From DATHTK01 sp035463295 (GTDB lineage Bacteria > Actinomycetota > Rubrobacteria > Rubrobacterales > Rubrobacteraceae), in the NCBI GenBank assembly GCA_035463295.1, contig DATHTK010000023.1, forward strand, positions 1 to 64,000: DNA of 64,000 nt, in the 5' to 3' direction. The notes under the pieces are model-generated. The model saw nothing but the letters and a program-made list of their open reading frames with translations, was not told where the DNA came from and searched no databases. Position 1 is the first letter of the stretch. Each line of letters starts with the position of its first letter. Positions 36,734 through 45,146 of the stretch are shown piece by piece. A program made the position numbers and the translations under genes.

Positions 36734-37849
36734 GTGGAGTGGACACTAGGGAGAAGTGAGGTAGTGGAGACGCCGCGTCTGTTGATCGATGCCGCAAGAA
36801 TGAGGAAGAATATCGCGAAGCTGGCGGTCGTCGCCAGGACCAGCGGGGTCGCACTGAGGCCCCACGTGAAGACGCACAAGATCCCCGCGATAGCCCGGGA
36901 ACAGATCGAAGCGGGCGCGGTCGGGATCACGGTGGCAAAGATCTCCGAGGCCGAGGTCATGGCCGAGGGTGGTCTCGAGGATATCTTCGTTGCTTACCCG
37001 CTGGTGACGGAATCCAAGATCCGGCGGGCGCTGAGGTTGAAGGAGAGACTGAGGAACCTCACCGTAGGGGTGGACAGCTTGGAAGGAGCACGCAGGCTTT
37101 CGCTGGCCGCGGCGAACGACGTTGTGGACGTCAGGCTGGAAGTAGATACCGGGCTGAGAAGGACCGGTGTTCCCTACGGCGAAGCCGTCGAGCTCGCCCG
37201 GTCCATAGTCACCCTCGACAACCTGAACCTGACGGGGATCTACACCTACCGTGGGGCGGTCCTGGGTGGCTCGCCGACGCGCAATCTCGAAGGAGCGGGT
37301 GTCGAGGAGGGGAGATTGATGGTCTCCCTGGCCGACAGGATAAGAGGGGAAGGCATCGAGTTGAAGGACGTGAGCCTGGGGTCGACACCTACGGCGCAAT
37401 ATGCAGCGGAGGTCGAGGGAGTGACCGAGATTCGACCGGGCACATACGTTTTCTACGACCGGATGCAGGCCGCGCTCGGGGCCTGCTCCCTCGAGGAGTG
37501 TGCAGCGATGGTTCTGGTTACCGTCGTAAGCAGGCCAACCCCCGACCTCGCCGTGATCGATGGGGGAAGCAAGACCTTCGCTACCGACGTAGCGCCCGGG
37601 CGAGAACCACTGGATCTGCAAGGCTTCGGTCATGTGATGGAGTACCCAGAGGCCCGGCTGGAGAGGCTGACGGAAGAGCATGGCATGCTTGCTGTAAGCC
37701 CTGACCAGGGCCTCGCGGTGGGCGACACGCTGCGCGTCGTCCCGAACCACATCTGCAGTACGGTAAACCTGCATGATACGGTCTGCATGATCGACGCTGA
37801 CGGCGGAGTGGAGGAGTTGCGTGTGCTGGCCCGCGGAAAGGTAGATTAG
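36734..37849 (+). CDS. DSD1-family D-serine dehydratase / D-threonine aldolase-like PLP enzyme
   Basis: A 371-residue fold-type III enzyme with an alanine racemase-like barrel. Lys46 in RPHVKTHK is the PLP lysine. The C-terminal domain holds His339 and Cys341 in VVPNHIC, the zinc ligands of eukaryotic-type D-serine dehydratase (DSD1), so metal-dependent attack on a D-3-hydroxyamino acid is likely. GTG 36734 has GGAGG five bases upstream. RidA follows by 45 bases, as expected for a dehydratase that releases an enamine. D-serine or D-threonine are the best candidates. Confidence 0.88.
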   Translation: MEWTLGRSEVVETPRLLIDAARMRKNIAKLAVVARTSGVALRPHVKTHKIPAIAREQIEAGAVGITVAKISEAEVMAEGGLEDIFVAYPLVTESKIRRALRLKERLRNLTVGVDSLEGARRLSLAAANDVVDVRLEVDTGLRRTGVPYGEAVELARSIVTLDNLNLTGIYTYRGAVLGGSPTRNLEGAGVEEGRLMVSLADRIRGEGIELKDVSLGSTPTAQYAAEVEGVTEIRPGTYVFYDRMQAALGACSLEECAAMVLVTVVSRPTPDLAVIDGGSKTFATDVAPGREPLDLQGFGHVMEYPEARLERLTEEHGMLAVSPDQGLAVGDTLRVVPNHICSTVNLHDTVCMIDADGGVEELRVLARGKVD

Positions 37850-37894
37850 ACGAGGAAGACCGGGTCACGACCCCAGTACTGGACAGGAGGATCG

Positions 37895-38275
37895 ATGAGG
37901 AAGACGGTAATGGCCGAAAAGGGACCGCAACCGGCGGGCCCCTACTCTCACGCCGTGGTCGCCAACGGGTTCGTCTTCGTGTCGGGCCAGGGGCCCGCGG
38001 ATCCCGCGACGGGCACGATGCCCGACGCGTTCGCGGATCAGGTCCGTCAGACCCTGACCAATTTGCAGACGATCCTGGAGGCCGCGGGATCCAGCCTCGA
38101 CGACGTCGTAAAGGTCAACGCCTACGTGACGGACCTCACGCGTTTCGCCGAGTTCAACGAGGTATACAAGGAGTTCTTCTCGAACGACCCGCCGGCCCGC
38201 ACCACCGTGGCCGCTGCGCTGCTCGGTATGCTGGTGGAGGTGGATTGTGTGGCTCAGCTGAGCGACGAAGCATAA
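37895..38275 (+). CDS. RidA-family enamine/imine deaminase
   Basis: A 126-residue RidA (YjgF/YER057c) protein: GPYSHAVVANGFVFVSGQ, DVVKVNAYVTDL and the C-terminal ARTTVAAALLGMLVEVDCVA, in which the conserved Arg and Glu bind the substrate. It hydrolyses reactive 2-aminoacrylate-type enamines formed by PLP dehydratases. The gene directly upstream is such an enzyme, so the pairing is functional. Homotrimer expected. Confidence 0.9.
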   Translation: MRKTVMAEKGPQPAGPYSHAVVANGFVFVSGQGPADPATGTMPDAFADQVRQTLTNLQTILEAAGSSLDDVVKVNAYVTDLTRFAEFNEVYKEFFSNDPPARTTVAAALLGMLVEVDCVAQLSDEA

Positions 38276-38290
38276 CGGCGCTTGCGCCGT
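38275..38290 (+). terminator. Possible hairpin terminator after ridA
   Basis: ACGGCG, loop CTTG, CGCCGT form a perfect 6-bp GC-rich stem two bases past the ridA stop region. There is no T-run after it, so termination is uncertain. Confidence 0.4.
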
Positions 38291-38372
38291 CGAGCGTGAC
38301 GGTGGAAAGGTGAGGTTGGTGGAGTTACTAGAGTATTTCCCTATGACGTAGGGCGCACGGGGGAGCGAACGA

Positions 38373-39587
38373 TCAAGGAGCGACGAGGGACTCCCTGATC
38401 CAGTCCAGAGAGCGTAGCCGAGAGAACCCGTAATGGTAGAAGTCGATGCGCTCCAGCCCCCGCTCGCGCGCGAGGGCCACCTTCGCAGCGAGGTTGTCGG
38501 CCGACCGGCAGTCGGGAGGCATGGGACGCAGCACGAGTCCGAGCCGCGAGTCCTCCCCGAGCAGGGCCTGGTAAGCGTCGATGTCGAGCCTCAGTCGCTC
38601 GGGGTCGGAAGCGTAGCCGGTCGCCGCTACGGTGTCGCATACCTCCCCCAAGGAGGCAACGTCGACGCCAGTCTGCCACCCGATCGTCGGCGCTGGACCC
38701 CCCTGGGGATCTCCTGTTGCGAAGCCCTTCTCTGCGCCCGAGAGGTCCAGGTAAACGACGCTCGTGTCGTCGCCTGCGGCCGCCGTCACCTCGGCGGCGA
38801 GCGAGGCAACCGTCTCCGTGCGGGTCTCGAGGTACCCCAGCAGTTGCTCGCCCCCGAAGGTAGCGAGGCGTTCCCGATCAAGCTCGCCTGGAACCTCGCT
38901 CTCCCCCTCTAGCAGGCGTACTAGTTCGTCACGCACCAGGCGATGGACCATTTCGGCGTCGACCCCGGCCCGGCGGGCGGCGGCGAGGCAATGGGCACAG
39001 AAGCATAGACCGAGCAGGTACGTGCCCACGGGGTCCAGGGGCTCGAAGTAGCGCTCGTGATGGTATCCGTGACCGAGGCCGTGAAACTGGAGTGACTCCG
39101 CGAGGATAGTGGACACCTCGTAGCGGGCGATGTCCGAAGTCAGGGCCCGCACGTATGACCGGACCTCCGGGTTGGATGGGCAGAGATCGGTGAGGTAGCG
39201 GTCGCCGAACGCGTTCTGCGTGGCGCACCTGGGGTGCTCGAAGCCGAGTCGGTCGCTGTGCAGGAAGACCACCCACGCGTTTGCCGTCATTCCCCGCTCA
39301 TTAGCGGCCGCGCAGAGGTCTCCGAGGGGATCCGTGGTCCTGGCGAGCTTGGCGACGTGAGGCCGGAGACCCTCGTAGTTTCCCTCCTCCGGGTGGAAAA
39401 AAACGGCTCCGCCCTCGAGGTAAAGGACTCTGTGTACGGGGTTGTGCGGAAAGATGTCCCGCGCGTCGTGGTAGGCGACCGCCATCGTCAGCGCTCCTAC
39501 CCCCGCCCGTTCCTGGACGTTTGTGAGGACGGTGTCGAGCCCCTCGTCTCGAAGGTCGGTGGCAAACGCGAGGATCGATGTCTCCAT
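38373..39587 (-). CDS. Uncharacterised TIM-barrel-like protein with cysteine cluster
   Basis: A 404-residue protein I cannot assign. Composition and alternating strands and helices suggest a (beta/alpha)8 barrel of the glycosidase-like kind, with a candidate acidic residue in ILAESLQF (Glu164), a histidine-rich segment HGLGHGYHHERY (169-180) and a cysteine cluster CFCAHC (195-200). There is no signal peptide or membrane helix. It lies alone between the D-amino-acid module and an SDR gene. A metal or sugar-linked role is possible, but nothing decides it. Confidence 0.7.
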   Translation of the reverse strand: METSILAFATDLRDEGLDTVLTNVQERAGVGALTMAVAYHDARDIFPHNPVHRVLYLEGGAVFFHPEEGNYEGLRPHVAKLARTTDPLGDLCAAANERGMTANAWVVFLHSDRLGFEHPRCATQNAFGDRYLTDLCPSNPEVRSYVRALTSDIARYEVSTILAESLQFHGLGHGYHHERYFEPLDPVGTYLLGLCFCAHCLAAARRAGVDAEMVHRLVRDELVRLLEGESEVPGELDRERLATFGGEQLLGYLETRTETVASLAAEVTAAAGDDTSVVYLDLSGAEKGFATGDPQGGPAPTIGWQTGVDVASLGEVCDTVAATGYASDPERLRLDIDAYQALLGEDSRLGLVLRPMPPDCRSADNLAAKVALARERGLERIDFYHYGFSRLRSLDWIRESLVAP

Positions 39588-39717
39588 AGAGCAAGACTAC
39601 ACAAGCGGAGACCCCGCAATCAAGGGAGGGTGGGTGTGCCGCAGACGCTCTCGCCCCCACCCGCGCCGGAGGTCCTCGACCTCTATGCGCTCTGGCTCTC
39701 CTGGATCAGTTGCCAGC

Positions 39718-40518
39718 TCACGCGCCGCGCTCGTCGGACTCGGCGAGGATGTCGCGCACCACCCGCGTGTTGCCGGCCGTCAGTCCTCCGTCGACGGGAA
39801 GCACGGCCCCCGAGATCCAGGCTGCCGCGCTCGACGCGAGGAAGAGCGCGGCTTCTGCCACGTCTTCCGGGTCACCGATGCGGCCTAGCGGATACCACTT
39901 CGCGACGCGCTCGAAGATGCCGGGGTCTCTCTGGAGACGCCGCTCCCACGCCGGTGTCTTCAGCGTCCCGGGAGCTATGGCGTTCACGCGCACGCCGGAG
40001 GGTCCGTATCGAACCGCCAGGCTCCTCGTCAGGCTGAGCATCCCCGCCTTGGCCGCGCTGTAGGCCTCGTTGCCGAAATAGCCCAGGGCGTTCACCGAGC
40101 TGATGTTGAGGATGACCCCCGAACCCTTCTCTACCATCTCTGGCAGTACGGCCTGCGAGCAGAGGAACGCTCCCTTCAGCGTAATTGCCACGTCTTCGTC
40201 CCAGACCTCCGGGCTCACATCGAGAAAATCCGTGTCGGTGGCCTTCGCCGCGTTGTTGATGAGTATATCGGCCGGCCCGAACGCCGCGCGAGTCGCCTCG
40301 ATCATGGCTTCGACCTCCGCTGTCACGGTCACGTCGGTCGTCTGCGCCAGAGCCCTGCCGCCCGCCCCGGAGATCTCCCGGGCTACCGCATCCGCACGCT
40401 GGCCCGCCACGTCCGCGACGATGACCGCAGCGCCTTCCGCCGCAAAACGGTGCGCCATCACCCGCCCGAGTCCCGAGCCGCTGCCCGTGATGATCGCTAC
40501 CCGATCCTGGAACCTCAC
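39718..40518 (-). CDS. SDR-family oxidoreductase
   Basis: A 266-residue classical short-chain dehydrogenase: TGSGSGLG near residue 10, ADVAG after strand 2, NNAAK, catalytic Ser with YSAAK, and VDGGLTAGNTR at the C terminus. GTG 40518 has AGGAGG five bases before it; the reading continues upstream to 40767 but overlaps the start of the divergent sugar porter and is not natural. It shares a divergent promoter region with that transporter, so it may oxidise the imported sugar. Confidence 0.87.
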   Translation of the reverse strand: MRFQDRVAIITGSGSGLGRVMAHRFAAEGAAVIVADVAGQRADAVAREISGAGGRALAQTTDVTVTAEVEAMIEATRAAFGPADILINNAAKATDTDFLDVSPEVWDEDVAITLKGAFLCSQAVLPEMVEKGSGVILNISSVNALGYFGNEAYSAAKAGMLSLTRSLAVRYGPSGVRVNAIAPGTLKTPAWERRLQRDPGIFERVAKWYPLGRIGDPEDVAEAALFLASSAAAWISGAVLPVDGGLTAGNTRVVRDILAESDERGA

Positions 40519-40654
40519 CTTCACCTCCTGCGCGCGGCTGGCGTTGACCACGTACGACGGTACGATACAGCAATCCCCGTCTGCGTCGCTTGCGTTACGC
40601 ACTAGGGGGTCGCTAAGATAATCGCCAGGGGAAGGGCGAGAGCGGGGGGTAGCG

Positions 40655-42088
40655 ATGTCGGAGAGAGAAGCGAGCAACTCTGATCGGCGCGCGGGCGGCG
40701 GTCTTAGCGGGTCTATATCGAGGCTAAACATGATGATCGCGGGCGCGGCCGCGATCATCGGCATCATCTACGGGTATGACCTGGGATCTATAGCCGGTGC
40801 GATCCTCTTCTTGAAACCGGACCTGGGTCTCTCTACCTTCATGGTCTCCGTGGTGACCGCCACGGTTGTGCTGGGGCAGCTGTTCGGCGCTTTCAACGCC
40901 GGCCGGATCACCAACCGCATAGGGCGCAAGCGCACCATGGTCGGGATCGCGCTCGGTTACGCCGTGTTTGCCGCGCTCCAGGGCCTCGCGCCCAACGAGT
41001 GGTTCCTGATAGTCGTCAGGTTCCTTCTCGGGTTCACTATCGGCGTCTCGATCGTCACGGTCCCGGCGTACATCGCGGAGTCCTCGCCCAGAAGCGTCCG
41101 GGGGTCGATGATCGTCACCTTCCAGGTCGCCACGGTCGCGGGCATCGCCGTCGCTTACTTCGTGGCAGCGGCTCTTGCGGGCTTGGAGAGCTGGCGTCTG
41201 ATCCTCTCGCTTTCGGCGATCCCCGCCCTTGTCGTGCTGTTCCTCGTCCTGCGCCTCCCCGAGACGCCGCGCTGGCTCCTGATGAACGACCAGCGCGAAC
41301 GAGCACTGGACCTCGTGCGTAGGGTGCAGGGCGACGTGGAGCCCGAAGAGGAGGTGATGAGGATCGAAGAGGACCTCGCCTACGAGGAGAAGGGTAACTT
41401 CCTCGAGCTCTTCCAGGGAAGGTTCCGGCTCGCCGGGATCTTCGTCGTTACGCTCGGGTTCTTGGTACAGATCACCGGTATCAACGCTATCGTCTACTAC
41501 AGCCCGACGATTATCCAGCAGGTGGGCGTGACCGATCCGTTCCAGGCGATCCTGGTCAACGGCTTTATCCAGGTCGCCGGCGTAGCGGCCGTGGTAGTCT
41601 CGTTCCTGGTGGTCGACAGGTGGGGGCGCAGGCCCACCCTGCTGACAGGGGTGGGCACCATGGCGGCCGCCAACGCGCTCCTTATCGTCGCTTTTGCCCT
41701 GGGACCGTCCGCGGTTCTGGCTCTCGCCGGTATCCTTCTGTTCATAGTGGGGTTCAACTTCGGCTACGGAGCGCTCGTGTGGGTCTACGCCTCCGAGAGT
41801 TTTCCCGCGCGTCTTCGCACCCAGGGCGGATCGGCCATGCTGACCTCGGATCTCCTGGCGAACTTTATCGTCGGCGTGGTGTTCCTCAGCGCGCTCGGCG
41901 CCCTCGGCGGGTCACTGACCTTCGGTATCTTCCTGGTGCTGGCGATAATCTCCTTTGTCTTTATCTACGCCCTGGCCCCCGAGACGAAGGGACGTCAGCT
42001 GGAGTCGATCCGGTACTACTGGTACAACGGCGCCAGCTGGCCAGAGGAGACGGTGAGCCCGGACGAGGCCGAACAGACACGCAAGTAG
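40655..42088 (+). CDS. MFS sugar porter
   Basis: A 477-residue, 12-helix transporter of the sugar porter family. It has GRITNRIGRKRT after helix 2, PAYIAESSPRSVRGS, the PETPRWL signature after helix 6, the substrate segment QITGINAIVYYSPTI in helix 7 and PETKGR at the end. Relatives (XylE, GalP, AraE) couple monosaccharide or inositol uptake to protons. It is divergent from an SDR gene, a common pair in polyol or sugar use. Confidence 0.9.
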   Translation: MSEREASNSDRRAGGGLSGSISRLNMMIAGAAAIIGIIYGYDLGSIAGAILFLKPDLGLSTFMVSVVTATVVLGQLFGAFNAGRITNRIGRKRTMVGIALGYAVFAALQGLAPNEWFLIVVRFLLGFTIGVSIVTVPAYIAESSPRSVRGSMIVTFQVATVAGIAVAYFVAAALAGLESWRLILSLSAIPALVVLFLVLRLPETPRWLLMNDQRERALDLVRRVQGDVEPEEEVMRIEEDLAYEEKGNFLELFQGRFRLAGIFVVTLGFLVQITGINAIVYYSPTIIQQVGVTDPFQAILVNGFIQVAGVAAVVVSFLVVDRWGRRPTLLTGVGTMAAANALLIVAFALGPSAVLALAGILLFIVGFNFGYGALVWVYASESFPARLRTQGGSAMLTSDLLANFIVGVVFLSALGALGGSLTFGIFLVLAIISFVFIYALAPETKGRQLESIRYYWYNGASWPEETVSPDEAEQTRK

Positions 42089-42256
42089 AGCGAACGAGGA
42101 CCCCGGTAGCGCACCTGGGTGGTCTCACTCCGCCTGGTACCCGCTCGTCACCCTACCGGGCTTGGGGACTGGCCCCGGTCGACGCGCTCCTGGAACCCGC
42201 TCTCATGCTGCACGAGGTAGATGGAAAGGCTCTCGGGATGCTTGGCGTCGAGCGCC

Positions 42257-43282
42257 TCAAGTCCTCCCGTCGCGCTCCAACCCGAAGGTTTGAGCCAGCA
42301 GCTCGTAGGACCCGAGTCTCTCCCGGTGGTCGTGGACCATGGTGGTGACCATGATCTCGTCGGCTCCGGTGCTCTCGGCCAGATCGAGCAGCCGCTCTTG
42401 CACCGCGGACGGGTCACCGACTACCTGCATGGAGCGGTAGCTCTCGAATACCCGGCGCTCGGCCGGCGTGTACGGGTAGGCCAGCGCCTCTTCGGGAGTG
42501 GGTAGCGGGCCGGGTTTACCGGTTCGCAAGCGGACCCAGGCGAGCCCCATCGAGGAGGCCAGCTCCTCGGCTCGCTCGTCGGTCTCGGCGCAGACGACCG
42601 ACGCGGCGAGGATGGCGTGGGGTTCGGCGAAACTCCCTGAGGGCCTGAAGCTCTCGCGGTAGGCGCGCATCGGGGGCGCGGGGTCCACGGGGCTGAAGTG
42701 GGAGGCGAAGGCGTAGCCCAGGCCCATCTCTCCGGCCGCCCGTGCGGAGTACCCGCTCGATCCCAGAAGCCAGACCGGCGGCAGCTCCACGTCCTCCGGC
42801 ACGGCGACCACCGAGCGGAACGGGTGCTCCTTCGGAAAGCCGCTCCCCGAAAACGCCAGGAGCTCCCCGAACTGCTCGGGAAAATCCTCGGCCCCCGCCG
42901 CGCCCCGAGGCCCGCGTAGCGCAGTAGCCGTCACAGGATCGGTGCCCGGCGCGCGTCCGATACCGAGGTCAATGCGACCCGGGTGCAGCGCCTCCAGCAC
43001 CTTGAAGATCTCCGCTACCCTTAAAGGCGCGTGGTTGGGGAGCATGATGCCCCCGGCCCCGACCCGGATGCGGGAGGTCTCGCTCGCCACGTGCCCGATC
43101 ATCACCTCCGGTGCCGAGCTCGCGGTGCTCGGCAGGTTGTGGTGCTCGGCCAGCCAGTAGCGGCTGTAGCCGAGCCGGTCGGCGAGACGGGCCAGCTCCA
43201 GGGTGTTACGCAACGCCAGAGTAGCACTCGATCCGGAGCCGACCGGCGAGAGATCCAGGACAGAGAAGGAGAGATCCACCAT
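42257..43282 (-). CDS. LLM-class flavin-dependent oxidoreductase
   Basis: A 341-residue luciferase-like monooxygenase of the MsnO8 type: LAEHHNLPSTASSAPEV, GAGGIMLPNHAPLRVAE, GRIDLGIGRAPGTDP and LLGSSGYSARAAGEMGLGYAF. It should use FMNH2 or F420 in a TIM-barrel fold; the substrate cannot be told. ATG 43282 has GGAGG five bases upstream. It is followed at 43436 by a MarR gene on the same strand, which could regulate it. Confidence 0.87.
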   Translation of the reverse strand: MVDLSFSVLDLSPVGSGSSATLALRNTLELARLADRLGYSRYWLAEHHNLPSTASSAPEVMIGHVASETSRIRVGAGGIMLPNHAPLRVAEIFKVLEALHPGRIDLGIGRAPGTDPVTATALRGPRGAAGAEDFPEQFGELLAFSGSGFPKEHPFRSVVAVPEDVELPPVWLLGSSGYSARAAGEMGLGYAFASHFSPVDPAPPMRAYRESFRPSGSFAEPHAILAASVVCAETDERAEELASSMGLAWVRLRTGKPGPLPTPEEALAYPYTPAERRVFESYRSMQVVGDPSAVQERLLDLAESTGADEIMVTTMVHDHRERLGSYELLAQTFGLERDGRT

Positions 43283-43435
43283 CACAACCTCCGTCTTGAG
43301 GGTTCGGTCCGCCCGCCATCCGCGACAGGAAGGCCGGCGGGGAGAACAGTGAGCCCGAAGAGCGCGAGAACGATGGAACGCGGCGGCGCCGGAACGGCGT
43401 TGCAGAAAAAGAGTTGACCGGGCGCAGATGAGGAC

Positions 43436-43954
43436 TCAGCAATCGCTGGGGGTCTCGGGCGGCGGACACCCTTCCTCGTTTCCGCTCGCGAGGTTGTCGC
43501 GCAGCGTGACCAGCACGGCGCCTAGTTGTTGGCGCTGGTCGTCCTCGAGACCGCGGAACAGCGCGTCTTCGGCCTCACGCTGGGCACGCGTCGCACTGTC
43601 GAAGTGCCGCCAACCGGCCGCGGTGAGCGTGACGATGTGGCGGCGACGGTCTACCGAGTCCCGCTCGCGTGAGACGAAGCCTTCGTCTTCGAGCGGGTTG
43701 AGCAACGTCACGAGAATGCTGGGATCTACTCCCATGATCTGTCCGAGCTCGCGCTGGCCCATCGCGCCGTGGTCGTGTAGAAGCCCTAGAAGCTGGAACT
43801 GGCGCGGCTTGAGGTTGTGCGCGGTGTGTGCCTCCCGCAGGCGGCGCATCGCCACCTGGCCGAGCAGCGCGAGCAATAAGCCAGGGCTGGACCGACACTC
43901 CTCGAGAACGCTACCGGAAGTGGAAGTCTCGGCCATACGTGCGTCACCGGTCAT
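43436..43954 (-). CDS. MarR-family transcriptional regulator
   Basis: A 172-residue winged-helix protein: LKPRQFQLLGLLHDHGAMGQRELGQIMGVDPSILVTLLNPLEDEGFVSRERDS is the DNA-binding core (about 50-100), followed by the wing DRRRHIVTLT. It is divergent from the remains of an oxidoreductase operon and FrnE. The AT-rich stretch before it (43970-44025) is the natural operator. MarR proteins commonly respond to phenolics or thiol stress, which fits an oxidoreductase target. Confidence 0.88.
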   Translation of the reverse strand: MTGDARMAETSTSGSVLEECRSSPGLLLALLGQVAMRRLREAHTAHNLKPRQFQLLGLLHDHGAMGQRELGQIMGVDPSILVTLLNPLEDEGFVSRERDSVDRRRHIVTLTAAGWRHFDSATRAQREAEDALFRGLEDDQRQQLGAVLVTLRDNLASGNEEGCPPPETPSDC

Positions 43955-44032
43955 GGGCTAGAAAGTATAGCACTATTAACGATTGAACATGATATATTGT
44001 TGGCCGTAATAAATAATATAAGGAGCCATACC
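43955..44032. promoter_or_regulatory. AT-rich divergent promoter/operator of MarR
   Basis: A markedly AT-rich 78-base interval in GC-rich surroundings, with AACA TGATATAT TGTT (43986-44001) as a short inverted repeat and AAGGAG before ATG 44033. It likely carries both promoters and the MarR site. Confidence 0.45.
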
Positions 44033-44101
44033 ATGAAGACCCTTACCATCGTGTGGGCTGGGCCTGGTGTCGCCATCTCTCTTGGAAAGGGAGACCACTG
44101 A
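44033..44101 (+). pseudogene. SDR N-terminal remnant
   Basis: A 22-residue ORF with a good ribosome site (AAGGAG) reading MKTLTIVWAGPGVAIS, close to the start of SDR proteins (IVGAGPGLG). It stops after 22 codons with its TGA overlapping the next ATG (44101). It is the stub of a gene whose body was deleted. Confidence 0.45.
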
Positions 44102-44288
44102 TGAGGGCTTTTACCCTGGACCGTTTCGACGTGCCTCCCGGCTTGCGCGAGGATTTCCCCGCACCTGTGCTCCGGCCGAAAACGGAACCGGGGAGGAATC
44201 CTCCTCGCCCGCTCCGGACCTATTGGTGTTCGACGCTGGCAGTGAGGTGGCTTGCACCGGCGACACATGCATGGTAGAGGACGGCTGA
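44101..44288 (+). pseudogene. Zinc-type alcohol dehydrogenase N-terminal stub fused to an unknown tail
   Basis: ATG 44101 opens MRAFTLDRFDVPPGLRED, the usual start of zinc-type alcohol dehydrogenase / quinone oxidoreductase proteins. After about 26 codons this similarity ends. A different frame then reads GEESSSPAPDLLVFDAGSEVACTGDTCMVEDG and stops at 44286-44288, four bases before the FrnE start. This looks like the C terminus of another protein. So two genes have been joined by a deletion that removed most of both. Confidence 0.5.
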
Positions 44289-44291
44289 GCA

Positions 44292-44951
44292 ATGCGGGTA
44301 GAAATCTGGTCCGATGTGGTGTGCCCGTGGTGCTACATCGGCAAGAGGCGATTCGAGAGAGCACTCGCCGGGTTCGACCACTCGGAGGAGGTCGAGGTCG
44401 TGTGGCGAAGCTTCCAGTTGCATCCGGAGCGTCCCAGGGGCGTACGAGAACCGCTTGAGGAGTCGCTCGCTGCCAAGATCGGCTGCACGGTCGATCAGGT
44501 CCGCGCCATGAACGACCATGTGAAGATCCTCGCCGCCGCCGAGGGGTTGGACTACGACTTCGAGAGATACAACCTCGTGAACACCCTCGACGCGCACCGG
44601 CTGACACACCTGGCCAGAGTGCACGGACTGGGTGCGCAGCTGCACGAGCGTTTTCTTCGGGCGCAGCTCATCGAGGGCGAGGATCTCGAGGACGCCGACA
44701 CGCTCGTCCGACTGTCGGCCGAGGTCGGTGTCCCCGAGGGTGAGGCTCGCCGGGTGCTCGTAGGAGACGATTACGTGGCCGACGTCGATAAAGACATCCG
44801 TGAGCTCCGAGCACTCGGCGGCAATGGGGTACCGTTCTTCGTCATCGACCGCCGCTACGGCGTTGCGGGTGCACAACCAGCCGAGGTGTTCCTGCGCGCG
44901 CTCGAGACAGCTCGGGCCGAGGAGGCCCAGAGGTGGAGGTCCACCCGCTGA
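44292..44951 (+). CDS. DsbA-family oxidoreductase, FrnE-like
   Basis: A 219-residue thioredoxin-fold protein with CPWC at residues 11-14 directly after the first strand (VEIWSDVVCPWCYIGK), the helical insertion typical of FrnE, and the cis-proline segment GVPFFVID near 180. No signal peptide, so it is cytosolic; FrnE of Deinococcus is a cytosolic disulfide isomerase linked to oxidative stress. It is the only intact gene of the unit that faces the MarR gene. Confidence 0.88.
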   Translation: MRVEIWSDVVCPWCYIGKRRFERALAGFDHSEEVEVVWRSFQLHPERPRGVREPLEESLAAKIGCTVDQVRAMNDHVKILAAAEGLDYDFERYNLVNTLDAHRLTHLARVHGLGAQLHERFLRAQLIEGEDLEDADTLVRLSAEVGVPEGEARRVLVGDDYVADVDKDIRELRALGGNGVPFFVIDRRYGVAGAQPAEVFLRALETARAEEAQRWRSTR

Positions 44952-45146
44952 CGTTGCTTGCGCCCGTCTTTCTGCCGGGCTCGGCACGCGCGGGGGTAGC
45001 GGATTTCGGGGATCCTTGAAGTTGGACGAAGCTCTGCGTCTCATGACCCGGATGCGCGCCGGCGAGGGAGTCGCTGCGAAGAGGGCGCAAAGACGGGGCA
45101 AGAGCGGTAGTCTACGACGAGCCGGACCGGAAGGAGCAAGGTAACC

